A stretch of 64,000 bases of DNA from Streptomyces sp. NBC_00273 (GCF_036178145.1 NZ_CP108067.1:2976001-3040000), one strand, 5' to 3'; counted from the first letter of the stretch, positions 51,148 to 61,193 are shown. Notes: generated by a model not told the origin, from the letters alone. Numbers and translations: made by a program.

Positions 51148-52157
51148 ATGCGGACGGGACTCGCAGGCTGCGCGGCCGCCCTGGCGGTGCGTCCCGGCCC
51201 ACGCCGCGCGACCGACCTCGCCCGGCCGCCAAGGCCGCCGGCGCCGCCCTCGCCGCCCGCCGCGCGGCGGCCCGGGCCACGGCCGGAGGCAGCGGCGGAC
51301 TCGACTTCCGCCCCTGCCCAGATGCCGAAGGGCTGCCCGGACCGACGGCCCGCAGGTCCCCCTCACCGTCAGCCGGATCGCCGCCACCGGGGCCGGCGGC
51401 GCCGTCCGCCAGGGCGCGCTCGTCCACATCCCCGGCGGCCCCGGAGCCTCCGGCATGTACTTCCCGCTCCTCGCCGACCTCCCCGGCCGGGACCGGATCG
51501 CCACCGCCTACGACCTCGTCGGCTACGCCCCGCGCCACCCTGTACCCGGGCGGCGTCCGCCGGATGGTCCTGGACTCGGCGGTCGACCCCGATCCGCGCC
51601 GCATCTGGTACCGCAACCAGCTCGACCAGTCACCCGGCTTCGAGCGCCGCTGGTACGACTTCCGCGCCTGGGCGGCCCGGCACCACGACACGTACGGCCT
51701 CGGCGCCACCCCGGCGGCCGTGCAGGCGAGCTACGCGCGTGTCCGGGACGCGGTGGCCCGCCGGCCGCCGACCGGGAGACCTGGGACCGCGACAACACCG
51801 ACCTGGCGCGCAGGGCCCCGTTCGAGACCTGGGCCAATGCCTGCATGAACCTCCCGTGCGCCTCCTGGCCGGTGCGCGAGCGGCAGCGGCCGGTGGCGGT
51901 CGGGGCCCGGCCGGAGCGGCTGCCCCGGACCCTGGTGGTCGCGGCGGAACGGGACGGGGCGACCCCGTACGAGGGTGCGCTGGAACTCCAGCGGCGGCTC
52001 GGCGCCGGGGCTTCCCTGGTGACGGAGACGGGGCCGGCTCCCACGGAGTGGTCGGCGGGCGCAACGGCTGCGTGGACCGTCACGTGGAGCGGTATCTGCT
52101 GACGGGCGCCACCCCGGGGTGGCGCGTCACGTGTGCGCCGCATCCGGAGCCCGCACC
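51148..52157 (+). pseudogene. decayed secreted alpha/beta hydrolase (TAP-like)
   Basis: Scattered pieces in all three frames match a tripeptidyl-aminopeptidase-type alpha/beta hydrolase. They are an ATG start at 51148, GALVHIPGGPGASGMYFPLL and GRDRIATAYDLVGYAPR in frame 2, then TLYPGGVRRMVLDSAVDPDP in frame 3, RETWDRDNTDLARRAPFETW and PRTLVVAAERDGATPYEGAL in frame 2, and NGCVDRHVERYLLTG in frame 1. The nucleophile elbow (GxSxG) expected between GYAPR and TLYPGG has been deleted, so the product could not be active even if frames were restored. At least four lesions. Confidence 0.8.
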
Positions 52158-52299
52158 GGTGTCGCTGGACGACCGGGCAGCCAGCGCCCACAGGGCACTG
52201 CTGCCGCCAGTCGTCTGAACTTCCGGGCGGGATCTCCGGCTGCGTCGTTTCGGGGGCAGGGGCCGTCTTTCGGACCAGCCTCCCGATCCACCGGAGGAA

Positions 52300-52328
52300 C
52301 TCACCTGACGGTGTGGTCGTCCTCCGGT
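52300..52328. terminator. inverted repeat downstream of hemQ
   Basis: ACCGGAGGA / TCCTCCGGT, 9 bp with an 11-base loop, lies 20 bases beyond the hemQ stop on the minus strand. It is a plausible hemQ terminator. Nothing else was seen between 52158 and 52348. Confidence 0.45.
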
Positions 52329-52348
52329 CCTTCCCCCCAGGGGAGGTA

Positions 52349-53062
52349 TCAGGCGAGCCCGGCCACCAGGTCGGCGACGGACTTGCGGCGCCCGGTGTAG
52401 AAGGGCACCTCTTCACGGACGTGCATACGGGCCTCGGAGGCGCGCAGGTGACGCATGAGGTCGACGATGCGGTACAGCTCGTCCGCCTCGAAGGCCAGCA
52501 GCCACTCGTAGTCGCCCAGCGAGAAGGAGGCGACGGTGTTGGCGCGCACGTCCGGGTAGCCGCGGGCCATCTTGCCGTGGTCGGCAAGCATGCGGCGGCG
52601 GTCCTCGTCGGGCAGCAGGTACCAGTCGTAACTGCGCACGAAGGGGTACACGCTGACGTACTCGCGCGCGACCTCGTCGGCCAGGAAGGCCGGGATGTGC
52701 GACTTGTTGAACTCGGCCGGGCGGTGCAGGGCCATGTTCGACCACACCGGCTCCAGGGCGCGGCCCAGCTTGGTGCGGCGGAACAGGTTGTAGGCGGTCT
52801 GCAGCTCGTCCGCCGTCTCGGCGTGCCACCAGATCATGACGTCGGCGTCGGCGCGCAGGCCGGAGACGTCGTAGGAGCCGCGGACGGTGATGTCCTTGGC
52901 GCCCAGCTGGTCGAAGAGCTCCTGGACCTCGTCGGCGTAGCCGGTGCGGTCCTCCGGAAGAACGTCCTTCAGCTTGAAGACGGACCACAGGGTGTAGCGG
53001 ATGACCTCGTTGAGGTCCTTCGCCTTCTTCCCCGCGTTGGGAATCTTCTCTGGTGCAGTCAT
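52349..53062 (-). CDS. hemQ: coproheme decarboxylase HemQ
   Basis: A 237-residue chlorite-dismutase-fold protein with HemQ features: [30 protein letters not shown], the catalytic tyrosine region [16 protein letters not shown], the His-containing [15 protein letters not shown] and [14 protein letters not shown]. It carries out the last step of the coproporphyrin-dependent haem pathway, oxidative decarboxylation of coproheme. ATG 53062 lies four bases after the hemG/hemY stop, so both are in one operon. Confidence 0.95.
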   Translation of the reverse strand: MTAPEKIPNAGKKAKDLNEVIRYTLWSVFKLKDVLPEDRTGYADEVQELFDQLGAKDITVRGSYDVSGLRADADVMIWWHAETADELQTAYNLFRRTKLGRALEPVWSNMALHRPAEFNKSHIPAFLADEVAREYVSVYPFVRSYDWYLLPDEDRRRMLADHGKMARGYPDVRANTVASFSLGDYEWLLAFEADELYRIVDLMRHLRASEARMHVREEVPFYTGRRKSVADLVAGLA

Positions 53063-53066
53063 GTGC

Positions 53067-54572
53067 CTATTGTCCCGTGCGCTGATCAGTGGTCGGTGCC
53101 AGGGGTGCCGTACGCGCACCGAGCGCGGCGATCACCGCGTCCGCGGCCTTGCCGGCGCTCGCGATGCAGGCCGGAATGCCGACTCCGTCGTAGACGGCGC
53201 CGCACACGGCGAGGCCCGGCAGGGCCGCGACGGCGGTGCGGATCCGGGCGACCCGGTCGAGGTGGCCGACCGGGTACTGGGGCAGTCCGCCGTCCCACCG
53301 GGTGACGGTGGAGGCGACCGGCCGGGCCACGAGGCCCACGGCCTCGCCGAGGTCGGCCAGGGAGACGTCGACGAGCTCGCCGTCCTCGCGCTGCAGGTCG
53401 CTCTCGTCGGCGTAGCGGCCGACCGAGGTGCGCAGCAGGAAGAGGTCGGGATCCGTCCCGGCCCAGGCCCACTTGTTGCTGGAGAAGGTGGAGGCCTTGA
53501 TGGTCCGGCCGTCGACGGGCGGTACGAGGAATCCGCTGGCGCGGCCGTCGGAGACGGCCGCGGGCAGGTCGGAGCGGCGGAAGGCCATCGTGATCAGGGC
53601 CATAGAGGCGTACTCGACCCCGCGCAGCTCGGTCGCGGCGGCCGGGGCGAGCCCGTCCAGCAGCCGTGCGGCGGCGGCGGCCGGGGTGGCGAGAATCACG
53701 GCGTCGGCCTCGATGACCTCGGCGCCGGCCACCACCCGCCAGCCCTCCGCCGTACGGACGACCTCGCGGACGGGGGCGTCGGTGACGAGCCGGGCCCCCG
53801 CGGCGCGGCAGGCCTCGGCCACGGCGATCGGGAGCCGTCCGATGCCGCCGTCGATGCCGGCGAAGACCGGACCGGCCGGCTGGGGAGCGGACTCCGCCCG
53901 GCGTTGCAGTTCCCGTACGCCGTCGCCCAGGAGGGCGTGCGTGCGGGCGACCTCGAAGAGCTGGGGCACGGCGGCCCGCATGGAGATGCGGTAGGCGTCG
54001 CCCGCGTAGACCCCGCCGAGCAGTGGTTCCACCAGCCGGTCGACGACCTCGCGGCCGAGGCGGGCCGCGACGTACGCGCCGACGGCGACGTCGTCGCCGA
54101 TCTCGGTGGGCGGCAGCGTCCGCTCGGCCTCGATGCGGGCCAGCCCCTCGGTGGAGAGCACCCCCGAGGCGGCGAGCGGTCCCAGGTCGCCGGGGACGCC
54201 CATGACGTGGCCGCGCGGCATCGGCCGCAGCGCGCCCCGGGTCCACAGGTGGGCGGTGGCGGTGGCGGGCGCCTGCACGGCCTCGCCGAGGCCCACGGCC
54301 TCGGCCAGGGCCACGGCTTCGGGGCGGCGGGCGAGCACGGATTCGGCGCCGAGGTCGACCCGGGCCCCGGCGAGCTCACCGGCGTAGAGCTTGCCGCCGA
54401 GCCGGGGTCCGGCCTCCAGCAGGGTGACGCGGACGCCTTCGGCGAGCAGCCGGTGGGCCGCCGCGAGGCCCGCGATGCCGCCGCCGATGACGACGGCGTG
54501 GCGCTGGGAGCCGGTGGACCGGGGCGAGGGGCCCGGCCGATCCGTACGCATGTCCGCTTCGTGCATGGACAC
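53067..54572 (-). CDS. hemG: coproporphyrinogen III oxidase / protoporphyrinogen oxidase (HemY type)
   Basis: A 501-residue FAD enzyme: [45 protein letters not shown] and the C-terminal [19 protein letters not shown] for FAD. In actinobacteria it oxidises coproporphyrinogen III with oxygen, before iron insertion and HemQ. Gene naming varies (hemG, hemY, cgoX). Start is uncertain among GTG 54572, ATG 54566 and ATG 54551; all precede the FAD motif. It is divergent from the DUF4349 lipoprotein gene. Confidence 0.93.
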   Translation of the reverse strand: MSMHEADMRTDRPGPSPRSTGSQRHAVVIGGGIAGLAAAHRLLAEGVRVTLLEAGPRLGGKLYAGELAGARVDLGAESVLARRPEAVALAEAVGLGEAVQAPATATAHLWTRGALRPMPRGHVMGVPGDLGPLAASGVLSTEGLARIEAERTLPPTEIGDDVAVGAYVAARLGREVVDRLVEPLLGGVYAGDAYRISMRAAVPQLFEVARTHALLGDGVRELQRRAESAPQPAGPVFAGIDGGIGRLPIAVAEACRAAGARLVTDAPVREVVRTAEGWRVVAGAEVIEADAVILATPAAAAARLLDGLAPAAATELRGVEYASMALITMAFRRSDLPAAVSDGRASGFLVPPVDGRTIKASTFSSNKWAWAGTDPDLFLLRTSVGRYADESDLQREDGELVDVSLADLGEAVGLVARPVASTVTRWDGGLPQYPVGHLDRVARIRTAVAALPGLAVCGAVYDGVGIPACIASAGKAADAVIAALGARTAPLAPTTDQRTGQ

Positions 54573-54705
54573 ATCGTCTCAGACCGATCTCCGAGGCCGG
54601 ACCGTGACCGCATCGGGATCACCCCGGGACCGTGGATGCGAAACCCGCAACGGGACTCTGGACGTCGAACCGGCAACACCAGCCGATCCTCGGGGGTTTA
54701 CAGCG

Positions 54706-55701
54706 ATGCGCAGCTTCGACAGAAACCGTTCCGCGGCGGCCCTGGCCGCCCTCGCACTGGCCGGGGCGCTCGCGCTCACGGGCTGCGGCGCGAGCGGCCA
54801 GGGTTCCGCGAGCGACAAGGCGGCGGTGGCGCCCGCAGCCGGCGGCAAGGCCCCGGAGGGCGCCGCGGCGGCCCCGGCGCCGGCCGGGTCCGCGGGCGCC
54901 GCGGGCTCCTCCGCGAGCAAGAACGCCGGGCCGCCGGCCGTGGTCCGGCCGAACGTGATCCGGACCGCGACGCTGGGCATCGAGACGGCGGACGTCCAAA
55001 AGACGCTCGCCGCGGCCCGCACGGCCGCCGACGAAGCGGGCGGCTACGTCGGCAACGAGTCCACCAAGCGCGGCGAGGACGGCCGGATGACCTCGACGCT
55101 GACGCTGCGGGTGCCGGGCGAGCGCTACGACGCCGTGCTCGGCGCCATGGAGGGCAGCGGGAAGCTCCTGCACCGCAAGGTCGACGCGCAGGACGTCACG
55201 GAGAAGGTCGCCGACATCGGCAGCCGCGTCGCCTCGCAGCAGGCCAGCGTGGCGCGGGTGCGGGAAATGATGGGCAAGGCCTCGGCGCTGAGCGAGGTGG
55301 TGATGCTGGAGAGCGAGCTGTCGCGCCGTCAGTCCGACCTGGAGTCGCTGCTGGCGCAGCAGACGGCGTTGAAGGACCAGACCTCGCTGGGCACGATCAC
55401 GCTGGAGGTTTCCGAGCCGGCCGCGAAGCCGGAGGCCGAGAAGAAGGAGAAGAAGAAGGAGCCCACCTTCCTGGGGGCCCTGGGCGGGGGCTGGGACGTC
55501 TTCACCAAGGTCGTGCGCTACCTGACGGTGGCGGTGGGCGCGGTGCTGCCGTTCGCACTGACGGCCGTGGTGGTGCTGCTGCTGGTCCGGCTGTACCGGC
55601 GGTGGCGTCCGGCGCCGGCGAAGACGGCCCCGGTGCCGTGGCGGGCGACGGTCCCGGCGGCCCGGACGGCTCCGGACGCCGAGGCCGACGTACAGGACTG
55701 A
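54706..55701 (+). CDS. DUF4349 lipoprotein
   Basis: A 331-residue lipoprotein (lipobox ALALTGCG) with an Ala/Gly linker and a DUF4349 domain (IRTATLGIETADVQKTLAAA, ADEAGGYVGNESTKRGED, LRVPGERYDAVLGAM). A helical coiled section (SRVASQQASVARVREMMGKA, LESELSRRQSDLESLLAQQT) follows, then one TM helix near the C-terminus (VAVGAVLPFALTAVVVLLLV) and a basic tail. It is anchored in the membrane from both ends and may act in envelope stress. ATG 54706 has only a weak G-rich ribosome site. Confidence 0.87.
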   Translation: MRSFDRNRSAAALAALALAGALALTGCGASGQGSASDKAAVAPAAGGKAPEGAAAAPAPAGSAGAAGSSASKNAGPPAVVRPNVIRTATLGIETADVQKTLAAARTAADEAGGYVGNESTKRGEDGRMTSTLTLRVPGERYDAVLGAMEGSGKLLHRKVDAQDVTEKVADIGSRVASQQASVARVREMMGKASALSEVVMLESELSRRQSDLESLLAQQTALKDQTSLGTITLEVSEPAAKPEAEKKEKKKEPTFLGALGGGWDVFTKVVRYLTVAVGAVLPFALTAVVVLLLVRLYRRWRPAPAKTAPVPWRATVPAARTAPDAEADVQD

Positions 55702-55760
55702 ACGCGCGTTCGGCCGTAGCGTGTTCACCATCCGACGGTGGTGAAGGGGCGGTACGGACG

Positions 55761-57143
55761 ATGGCGACGGAACGACTGGTGGTGGTGGGCGGTGACGCGG
55801 CGGGGATGTCCGCCGCGTCACAGGCCCGCAGGCTGAAGGGCTCGGCGGAGCTGGAGATCGTCGCCTTCGAGCGCGGGCACTTCACCTCCTACTCGGCGTG
55901 CGGGATCCCGTACTGGGTCGGCGGTCAGGTCGCCGAGCGCGACGACCTGATCGCCCGCACCCCCGAGGAGCACCGGGCCCGGGACATCGATCTGCGCACG
56001 CGCACGGAGGTCGTGGAGCTCGACCTCCCCGGCTCCCGGGTCCGCGCCCGCGATCTGGACACCGGATCCGAATCCTGGACGGGCTACGACAAGCTGGTCC
56101 TGGCGACGGGCGCCCGCCCCGTCCGGCCCCGGCTCCCCGGCATCGGCGCGCACGGGGTCCACGGGATCCAGAGCCTGGACGACGGCCAGCGCCTGATGGA
56201 CACCCTGCGGCGCACGGCGGGCCGCAGGGCCGTCGTGGTGGGCGCCGGCTACATCGGCGTGGAGATGGCGGAGGCCCTGGTGGCGCGGGGGTACGAGGTC
56301 ACCGTCCTGCACCGGGGCGAGCAGCCGATGGCCACGCTGGACCCGGACATGGGCGGCCTGGTGCACGGCGCGATGAACCGGATGGGGATCCGTACGGTCT
56401 CCCGCGCCGAGGTGACGAAGATCCTCACCGACGAGGAGGGCCGGGTCCGGGCGGTGGCGACCTCGGCGGGCGAGGAGTACGGGGCGGACGTGGTCGTGCT
56501 CGGCATCGGCGTGGAGCCCCGCACCGCGCTCGCCCGCGCGGCCGGCCTCCCCCTCGGCCCTTCGGGCGGCATCCTCACGGACCTCTCGATGCGGGTCCGG
56601 GGCCACGAGAACATCTGGTCGGGCGGCGACTGCGTGGAGGTCCTGGACCTGGTCGCGGGCCGCACCCGGCACATCCCGCTGGGCACGCACGCCAACAAGC
56701 ACGGCCAGGTCATCGGCTCGGGCGTGGGCGGTGGCTACGCGACCTTCCCCGGGGTGGTCGGAACGGCGGTCAGCAAGGTCTGCGACCTGGAGATCGCCCG
56801 TACGGGGCTGCGCGAGCGCGACGCGCTGGAGGCCGGCCTGCGGTTCGTGACCGCCACCATCACCTCCACCAACACGGCGGGCTACTACCCGGGCGCGGCG
56901 GAGATGACGGTGAAGATGCTGGCGGAGCGCCGTACGGGCCGCCTCCTGGGGGTCCAGATCGTCGGCGGCGCGGGTGCGGCGAAGCGGGTGGACATCGCGG
57001 CGGTCGCCCTCACGGCGGGCATGACGGTGGACCGGATGGTGTCCCTGGACCTGGGCTACGCGCCGCCGTTCTCCCCGGTCTGGGACCCGATCCTGGTGGC
57101 GGCCCGCAAGGCGGTCGCGGCAGTGCACTCGGCGGGGGTCTGA
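55761..57143 (+). CDS. FAD/NAD-linked CoA-disulfide-reductase-type oxidoreductase
   Basis: A 460-residue pyridine nucleotide-disulfide reductase. It has VVVGGDAAGMSAASQ for FAD, an active-site cysteine C47 in SYSACGIPYW as in CoA-disulfide reductase and NADH oxidase, VVVGAGYIGVEMAEAL for NAD(P)H, and NIWSGGDCVEV for FAD. The C-terminal dimer domain carries GYAPPFSPVWDP. It reduces a disulfide or oxygen with NAD(P)H. Its 3' end overlaps the convergent NADAR gene by 88 bases. Confidence 0.9.
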   Translation: MATERLVVVGGDAAGMSAASQARRLKGSAELEIVAFERGHFTSYSACGIPYWVGGQVAERDDLIARTPEEHRARDIDLRTRTEVVELDLPGSRVRARDLDTGSESWTGYDKLVLATGARPVRPRLPGIGAHGVHGIQSLDDGQRLMDTLRRTAGRRAVVVGAGYIGVEMAEALVARGYEVTVLHRGEQPMATLDPDMGGLVHGAMNRMGIRTVSRAEVTKILTDEEGRVRAVATSAGEEYGADVVVLGIGVEPRTALARAAGLPLGPSGGILTDLSMRVRGHENIWSGGDCVEVLDLVAGRTRHIPLGTHANKHGQVIGSGVGGGYATFPGVVGTAVSKVCDLEIARTGLRERDALEAGLRFVTATITSTNTAGYYPGAAEMTVKMLAERRTGRLLGVQIVGGAGAAKRVDIAAVALTAGMTVDRMVSLDLGYAPPFSPVWDPILVAARKAVAAVHSAGV

Positions 57144-58297
57144 CCGCTCCGTGCGCGGCGCAGTTCCGAGCGGACCAGCTCCAGGAGGCGGCCCGTCCAG
57201 TTCCGGCCCCCGCGGGAACCCTCGTCGCGCCAGAACGGCCCCTCGGAGGTGCCGGTGTAGACGATCGCGGCCTCGCCCGTGGCGAGCAGGACCTCGGCGA
57301 GACGGGGGTGCTGATCGAACTTCGCCCGGAGCAGGTCGGCCATGACGGCGAGCCGCTCGCCGGACCAGCCGGCCCGGCGAGCCGCCCCGCCGCCCAGTTC
57401 CATGGCCTCGCGGGCGGTGGCGGCCGCGAGGATCCGGTCGTGGTCGGCCGGTTCGGCGGCCGACAGGGCCCAGTAGGCGTGGAGCACGGTGGGGTAACTC
57501 CGGCCCGCGTGCGCGAAGGGGGCGTCGTAGTCGTTGCGCAGCACGAAACGGCCGGGCTCCGCCGGCCAGCCCCGGGGGTACACGACCTCGTTGAGGACGA
57601 CCGGGGGCACCGGAGCGCCGGCCGGGTCGTCCGCGTACGGGACGGCCCGGCGCTCCTCGGCCCCTTCGATGTGCTCGGCGAGATCGGCGAGGTATGCGAA
57701 GGCGCCCCGGTGCACGTCCTCCGTCGCCACCGGACCGTCCCCGTCCACCGCCTCGCCCAGGTCCGTCAACAGCATCCGCAGCGGCCGGTCCTGGCGGTCC
57801 ATGTCGCCGAGGAGGTAGACCCGCCGGTGGGCGGGGACCGCCAGGTACGCGTCCCGCAGCAACAGGCGCCGCTCCTCGGTCGGCTCCGCCGTGTAGGCCC
57901 GCACGGCGTCCAGGCACCGGTCGGCCGTGGTCGGCCGCCCGGCCAGCCGGAGGATCTCGTCGGCGACCTCCAGGACGAAGCCCTCGTCGGTACGCGGCTC
58001 GGGGTACCGGGATTCCCACGTGGACCGCTTCGGTGCCCCGTCGCTCCGCTCGCGCTGCTCGCGCCGCTCGCGCGCCTCCGGCGGGTCCAGGGTGAGCCTT
58101 CCCGTGACCAGCAGCCGCTCCAGCCCCGCCAGGTCGGTCGAGTCGTGGCCGCCGTAGGTGATCTCGCCGTCCGCGTAGACGAAGAGGTGCTCGACGACGT
58201 ACTCGTCCAGCAGGTCGTGCCTGCGCCACACGAGGCACCAGGCCCCGTCGATGCGTTGTCCGTCGGATATGCGAAACGTCGGTCCGTGCCATGTCAT
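57056..58297 (-). CDS. NADAR-domain protein with N-terminal extension
   Basis: A 413-residue cytoplasmic protein. Residues ~1-70 form a small beta domain (GPTFRISDGQRIDGAWCLVW, then RHDLLDEYVVEHLF). A helical middle (~100-215) follows, then a NADAR/YbiA-like domain at ~225-380: RFVLRNDYDAPFAHAGRSYP, VLHAYWALSA, LLATGEAAIVYTGTSEGPFW and GRNWTGRLLELVRS. NADAR proteins cut ADP-ribose from modified nucleobases or related N-glycosides. The last 29 residues lie opposite the end of the oxidoreductase gene. ATG 58297 is in the loop of a long hairpin, with no ribosome site upstream. hemE ends 47 bases before it on the same strand. Confidence 0.78.
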   Translation of the reverse strand: MTWHGPTFRISDGQRIDGAWCLVWRRHDLLDEYVVEHLFVYADGEITYGGHDSTDLAGLERLLVTGRLTLDPPEARERREQRERSDGAPKRSTWESRYPEPRTDEGFVLEVADEILRLAGRPTTADRCLDAVRAYTAEPTEERRLLLRDAYLAVPAHRRVYLLGDMDRQDRPLRMLLTDLGEAVDGDGPVATEDVHRGAFAYLADLAEHIEGAEERRAVPYADDPAGAPVPPVVLNEVVYPRGWPAEPGRFVLRNDYDAPFAHAGRSYPTVLHAYWALSAAEPADHDRILAAATAREAMELGGGAARRAGWSGERLAVMADLLRAKFDQHPRLAEVLLATGEAAIVYTGTSEGPFWRDEGSRGGRNWTGRLLELVRSELRRARSGQTPAECTAATALRAATRIGSQTGENGGA

Positions 58298-58321
58298 GCA
58301 GGGCACGGTACCGACGTTTCG
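58272..58321. promoter_or_regulatory. 20-bp inverted repeat with the NADAR start codon in its loop
   Basis: Arm CGAAACGTCGGTCCGTGCC (58272-58290) pairs with GGCACGGTACCGACGTTTCG (58302-58321): every base pairs except one bulged A at 58310. The 11-base loop ATGTCATGCAG contains, on the minus strand, the ATG start (58297-58295). It may be the hemE terminator, an operator, or an RNA switch that presents or hides the start codon. Confidence 0.75.
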
Positions 58322-58344
58322 ATCTTGCTCGGGTGCGGTTCCGC

Positions 58345-59409
58345 TCAGCGGGCCGTCTTGGTGTGGACGTAGTCCACCAGGCGGGTCAGCGCGTCCGGGT
58401 CGGTCGTCGGGAGGACGCCGTGGCCCAGGTTGAAGACGTGGCCCTCCAGGCCGGCGGCGGCCGCGAGGACCTCGTCCGTCTTGGCCTCGACCGCCTCCGG
58501 GGTGGAGAAGAGCACGGCCGGGTCCAGGTTGCCCTGGAGCGCCTTGCCGGGGCCGACCCGGCGCACGGCCTCGTCCAGCGAGACCCGGTAGTCGACGCCC
58601 ATGACGTCCGCACCGGCCTCGCCCATCAGGCCGAGGAGCTCGCCGGTGCCCACGCCGAAGTGGATCCGCGGGACTCCGTAGGAGGCGACGGACTCCAGGA
58701 CCTTCGCGGACGCGGGCATCACCGAGCGGCGGTAGTCCGCCGGGGCGAGGGCGCCTACCCAGGAGTCGAAGAGCTGGACGGCGGAGGCACCGGCTTCGAT
58801 CTGGACCTTCAGGAAGGCGGAGGTGATCTCCGCGAGGCGGTCCAGGAGGTCGGCCCACAGCTGCGGGTCCCCGTACATGAGGGCCTTGGTGTGCTCGTGG
58901 TTCTTCGAGGGACCGCCCTCGACCAGGTAGCTCGCGAGGGTGAAAGGCGCGCCCGCGAATCCGATCAACGGCGTGGAGCCCAGTTCACCCGTGAGCATGC
59001 CGATCGCCTCGGTGACGTACGAGACGTCCTCCGGGGTGAGGTCGCGCAGCTGTGCGAGGTCCTCGCGGCGGCGGATCGGCTGGGCGACGACCGGGCCGAT
59101 GCCCGGCTTGATGTCCAGGTCGACGCCGATGGCCTTCAGCGGGACCACGATGTCGGAGAAGAAGATCGCCGCGTCCACGTTGTGGCGGCGCACCGGCTGC
59201 AGCGTGATCTCGGTGACCAGGTCGGGCCGCATGCAGGACTCCAGCATCTGCGTGCCCTCGCGCAGCTTGCGGTACTCCGGGAGCGAGCGCCCTGCCTGCC
59301 GCATGAACCACACCGGGGTGTGCGGCACCGGCTCCCGCCGGCACGCCTTCAGGAAGGCGGAATCGTACGTCTGACTCGGCTGGCCCGTGGGGCGGGTGTT
59401 GGCGCTCAC
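58345..59409 (-). CDS. hemE: uroporphyrinogen decarboxylase HemE
   Basis: A 354-residue enzyme of normal length with the HemE signatures [58 protein letters not shown] and FNLGHGVLP. It removes four carboxyls from uroporphyrinogen III to give coproporphyrinogen III, the substrate of the HemY-type oxidase in this window. GTG 59409 is preferred; upstream in-frame sequence is not gene-like. Divergent from the DUF3000 gene. Confidence 0.97.
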   Translation of the reverse strand: MSANTRPTGQPSQTYDSAFLKACRREPVPHTPVWFMRQAGRSLPEYRKLREGTQMLESCMRPDLVTEITLQPVRRHNVDAAIFFSDIVVPLKAIGVDLDIKPGIGPVVAQPIRRREDLAQLRDLTPEDVSYVTEAIGMLTGELGSTPLIGFAGAPFTLASYLVEGGPSKNHEHTKALMYGDPQLWADLLDRLAEITSAFLKVQIEAGASAVQLFDSWVGALAPADYRRSVMPASAKVLESVASYGVPRIHFGVGTGELLGLMGEAGADVMGVDYRVSLDEAVRRVGPGKALQGNLDPAVLFSTPEAVEAKTDEVLAAAAGLEGHVFNLGHGVLPTTDPDALTRLVDYVHTKTAR

Positions 59410-59500
59410 GACCCAAATCTTCGCACGTACGAAGAAGTGTCCGACCCGGCGCGGGTGTCCCTGCGCCGCACGGGCGCTCGTTCCGCCTAGTCTTCCCCGC

Positions 59501-60157
59501 ATGGCTGCGGCTCAGGGACGATTTTCAGATGGCGCCGAGGGTACGGACAGCGCGAAGGAGAGCTCCGTCCCGCTCCCGTTCCGGCGGGCGGTCGACGGTT
59601 TGAAGAAGGCCCGGCTGCGTCCGGGGATCGAGATCGACCCCACGAAACCACCCCAGAGACTGGCGCCGCACGCCTACGCACTGGAGGCCGCGGTGGTGGA
59701 CGGCGAGGACGACCTGGCCGACGGCCGGCTCATCCTGCTCCACGATCCGGCCGGGCACGACGCCTGGCAGGGCACCTTCCGGCTGGTGACGCTGGTGCGC
59801 GCGGAGCTGGAGCCGGAGATGGCCGCGGACCCCCTGCTGCCCGAGGTGTGCTGGTCCTGGCTGACCGGGGCGCTGGAGGCGCGCGGGCTGGCGTACGGGG
59901 AGGCGAGCGGCACGGTGACCATGGCGGGCTCGCACTACTTCGGCGGGCTCGCGGAGCGGCGACCGGCCACGCAGATCGAGATCAGGGCCTCGTGGACGCC
60001 GCGCGAGGGCGTGGGCGGGGTGCCGGACACCTCGGCGCACCTGTCGGCGTGGTGCGAACTGCTGTGCCAGATCGCCGGGCTGCCGCCGGTGGGTCCGACG
60101 GACACGGCGACGGGCGTGGTCTCCCTGCCACAGCGTCGCGGTCCGCACCACCCGTAG
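59501..60157 (+). CDS. DUF3000 protein
   Basis: A 218-residue actinobacterial protein of the DUF3000 family ([83 protein letters not shown]). It is cytoplasmic, with no known activity. ATG 59501 starts 91 bases from divergent hemE. The family is found widely in Streptomyces next to hemE and ribonuclease D. Confidence 0.88.
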   Translation: MAAAQGRFSDGAEGTDSAKESSVPLPFRRAVDGLKKARLRPGIEIDPTKPPQRLAPHAYALEAAVVDGEDDLADGRLILLHDPAGHDAWQGTFRLVTLVRAELEPEMAADPLLPEVCWSWLTGALEARGLAYGEASGTVTMAGSHYFGGLAERRPATQIEIRASWTPREGVGGVPDTSAHLSAWCELLCQIAGLPPVGPTDTATGVVSLPQRRGPHHP

Positions 60158-60281
60158 CCGCAGGGCCGGACGGCCCCCGGAATCGGCGTGCGGCGCAGAA
60201 CGACTGATCGAAGAACTGGGCGGACTGTCGAAAGACGGCGTCCCTTGCGGGCTTCTGATCAACCGATGATCGATCGTGCGT

Positions 60282-60298
60282 CCGAATTGCCCGAATTG
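60282..60298 (+). promoter_or_regulatory. direct repeat in an AT-rich promoter patch
   Basis: Two copies of CCGAATTG nine bases apart lie in the AT-rich stretch 60255-60330, the only such region between 60157 and the response regulator at 60431. It may be a regulator site or part of the promoter. No clear -35/-10 pair. Confidence 0.3.
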
Positions 60299-60430
60299 TT
60301 ACTCACCAAATCGTGATCATTCCCTAAAGCCGGGCGGGTGACGTGCCGAAGGAGTGGGTGACCATCCGCACGGTTCGCACCGGCTTCCTTCCCCGAGCCG
60401 GCCGTCCCGCCACTCCCCCAGGAGGCCTAG

Positions 60431-61093
60431 GTGTCCGTTCTTCTCGAGCAGCCCGCAAGCCTGGTCGCCTACCGCCCGAACAAGCCGACGGCCATGGTCG
60501 TCGTGGCCGACCCGCGCGTCCGTTCCACCGTGACCCGCCATCTGTGGGCCCTCGGAGTACGTGACGTGATCGAGGCGTCGTCCATCGCGGAGGCCCGCCC
60601 CCGCGTCGGCAGCCCGCGCGACATCTGCGTGGCCGACGTACACCTGCCCGACGGCTCCGGTCTCACCCTGCTCTCCGAGACCCGGGCCGCCGGCTGGCCC
60701 AACGGCCTGGCCCTGTCCGCCGCCGACGACATCGGCGCCGTGCGCAACGCCCTCGCGGGCGGCGTCAAGGGCTACGTCGTCACCGGTACGCGGACCAACA
60801 TCGGGCTCCCCACCCGGCCCGGCGCCGCCCCCATCGGCGCTGCCGCCGCCCGTATGCACCGCCGCCCCCCGGGTGCCCCGAGCCACCCGGGCGGCTACCG
60901 AGAGCTCTCCGGCCGCGAGGTCGAGGTCCTGCGCCTCGTCGCGGAGGGCCAGTCCAACAAGGCCATCGGCGTCTCGATGGGCCTGTCCGCCCTGACCGTC
61001 AAGTCCCACCTCGCCCGGATCGCCCGCAAGCTGGGCACCGGTGACCGCGCCGGAATGGTCGCCGTGGCGCTGCGCACCGGGATCATCCACTGA
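60431..61093 (+). CDS. LuxR/NarL-family response regulator, atypical receiver
   Basis: A 220-residue protein with a receiver-like domain (~20-115) and a LuxR-type helix-turn-helix at ~155-215 (LSGREVEVLRLVAEGQSNKA, SALTVKSHLARIARKLG). The phosphate acceptor D69 is present in CVADVHLPDG, but the acidic pair before it is reduced to a single D27 (VVVADP) and the lysine strand is not typical. No sensor kinase gene is adjacent. GTG 60431 follows AGGAGG with ideal spacing. It probably controls developmental or secondary-metabolism genes, as many orphan regulators do. Confidence 0.87.
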   Translation: MSVLLEQPASLVAYRPNKPTAMVVVADPRVRSTVTRHLWALGVRDVIEASSIAEARPRVGSPRDICVADVHLPDGSGLTLLSETRAAGWPNGLALSAADDIGAVRNALAGGVKGYVVTGTRTNIGLPTRPGAAPIGAAAARMHRRPPGAPSHPGGYRELSGREVEVLRLVAEGQSNKAIGVSMGLSALTVKSHLARIARKLGTGDRAGMVAVALRTGIIH

Positions 61094-61193
61094 GCGCCGG
61101 CCGGAACCCCCGGATATCCGCCTCGGGAGCCGCTGCCGGGGAACCTGCCGGGAGACCCCCGGAATACCCCGGGAAAACTCCCCGCATACCGCT

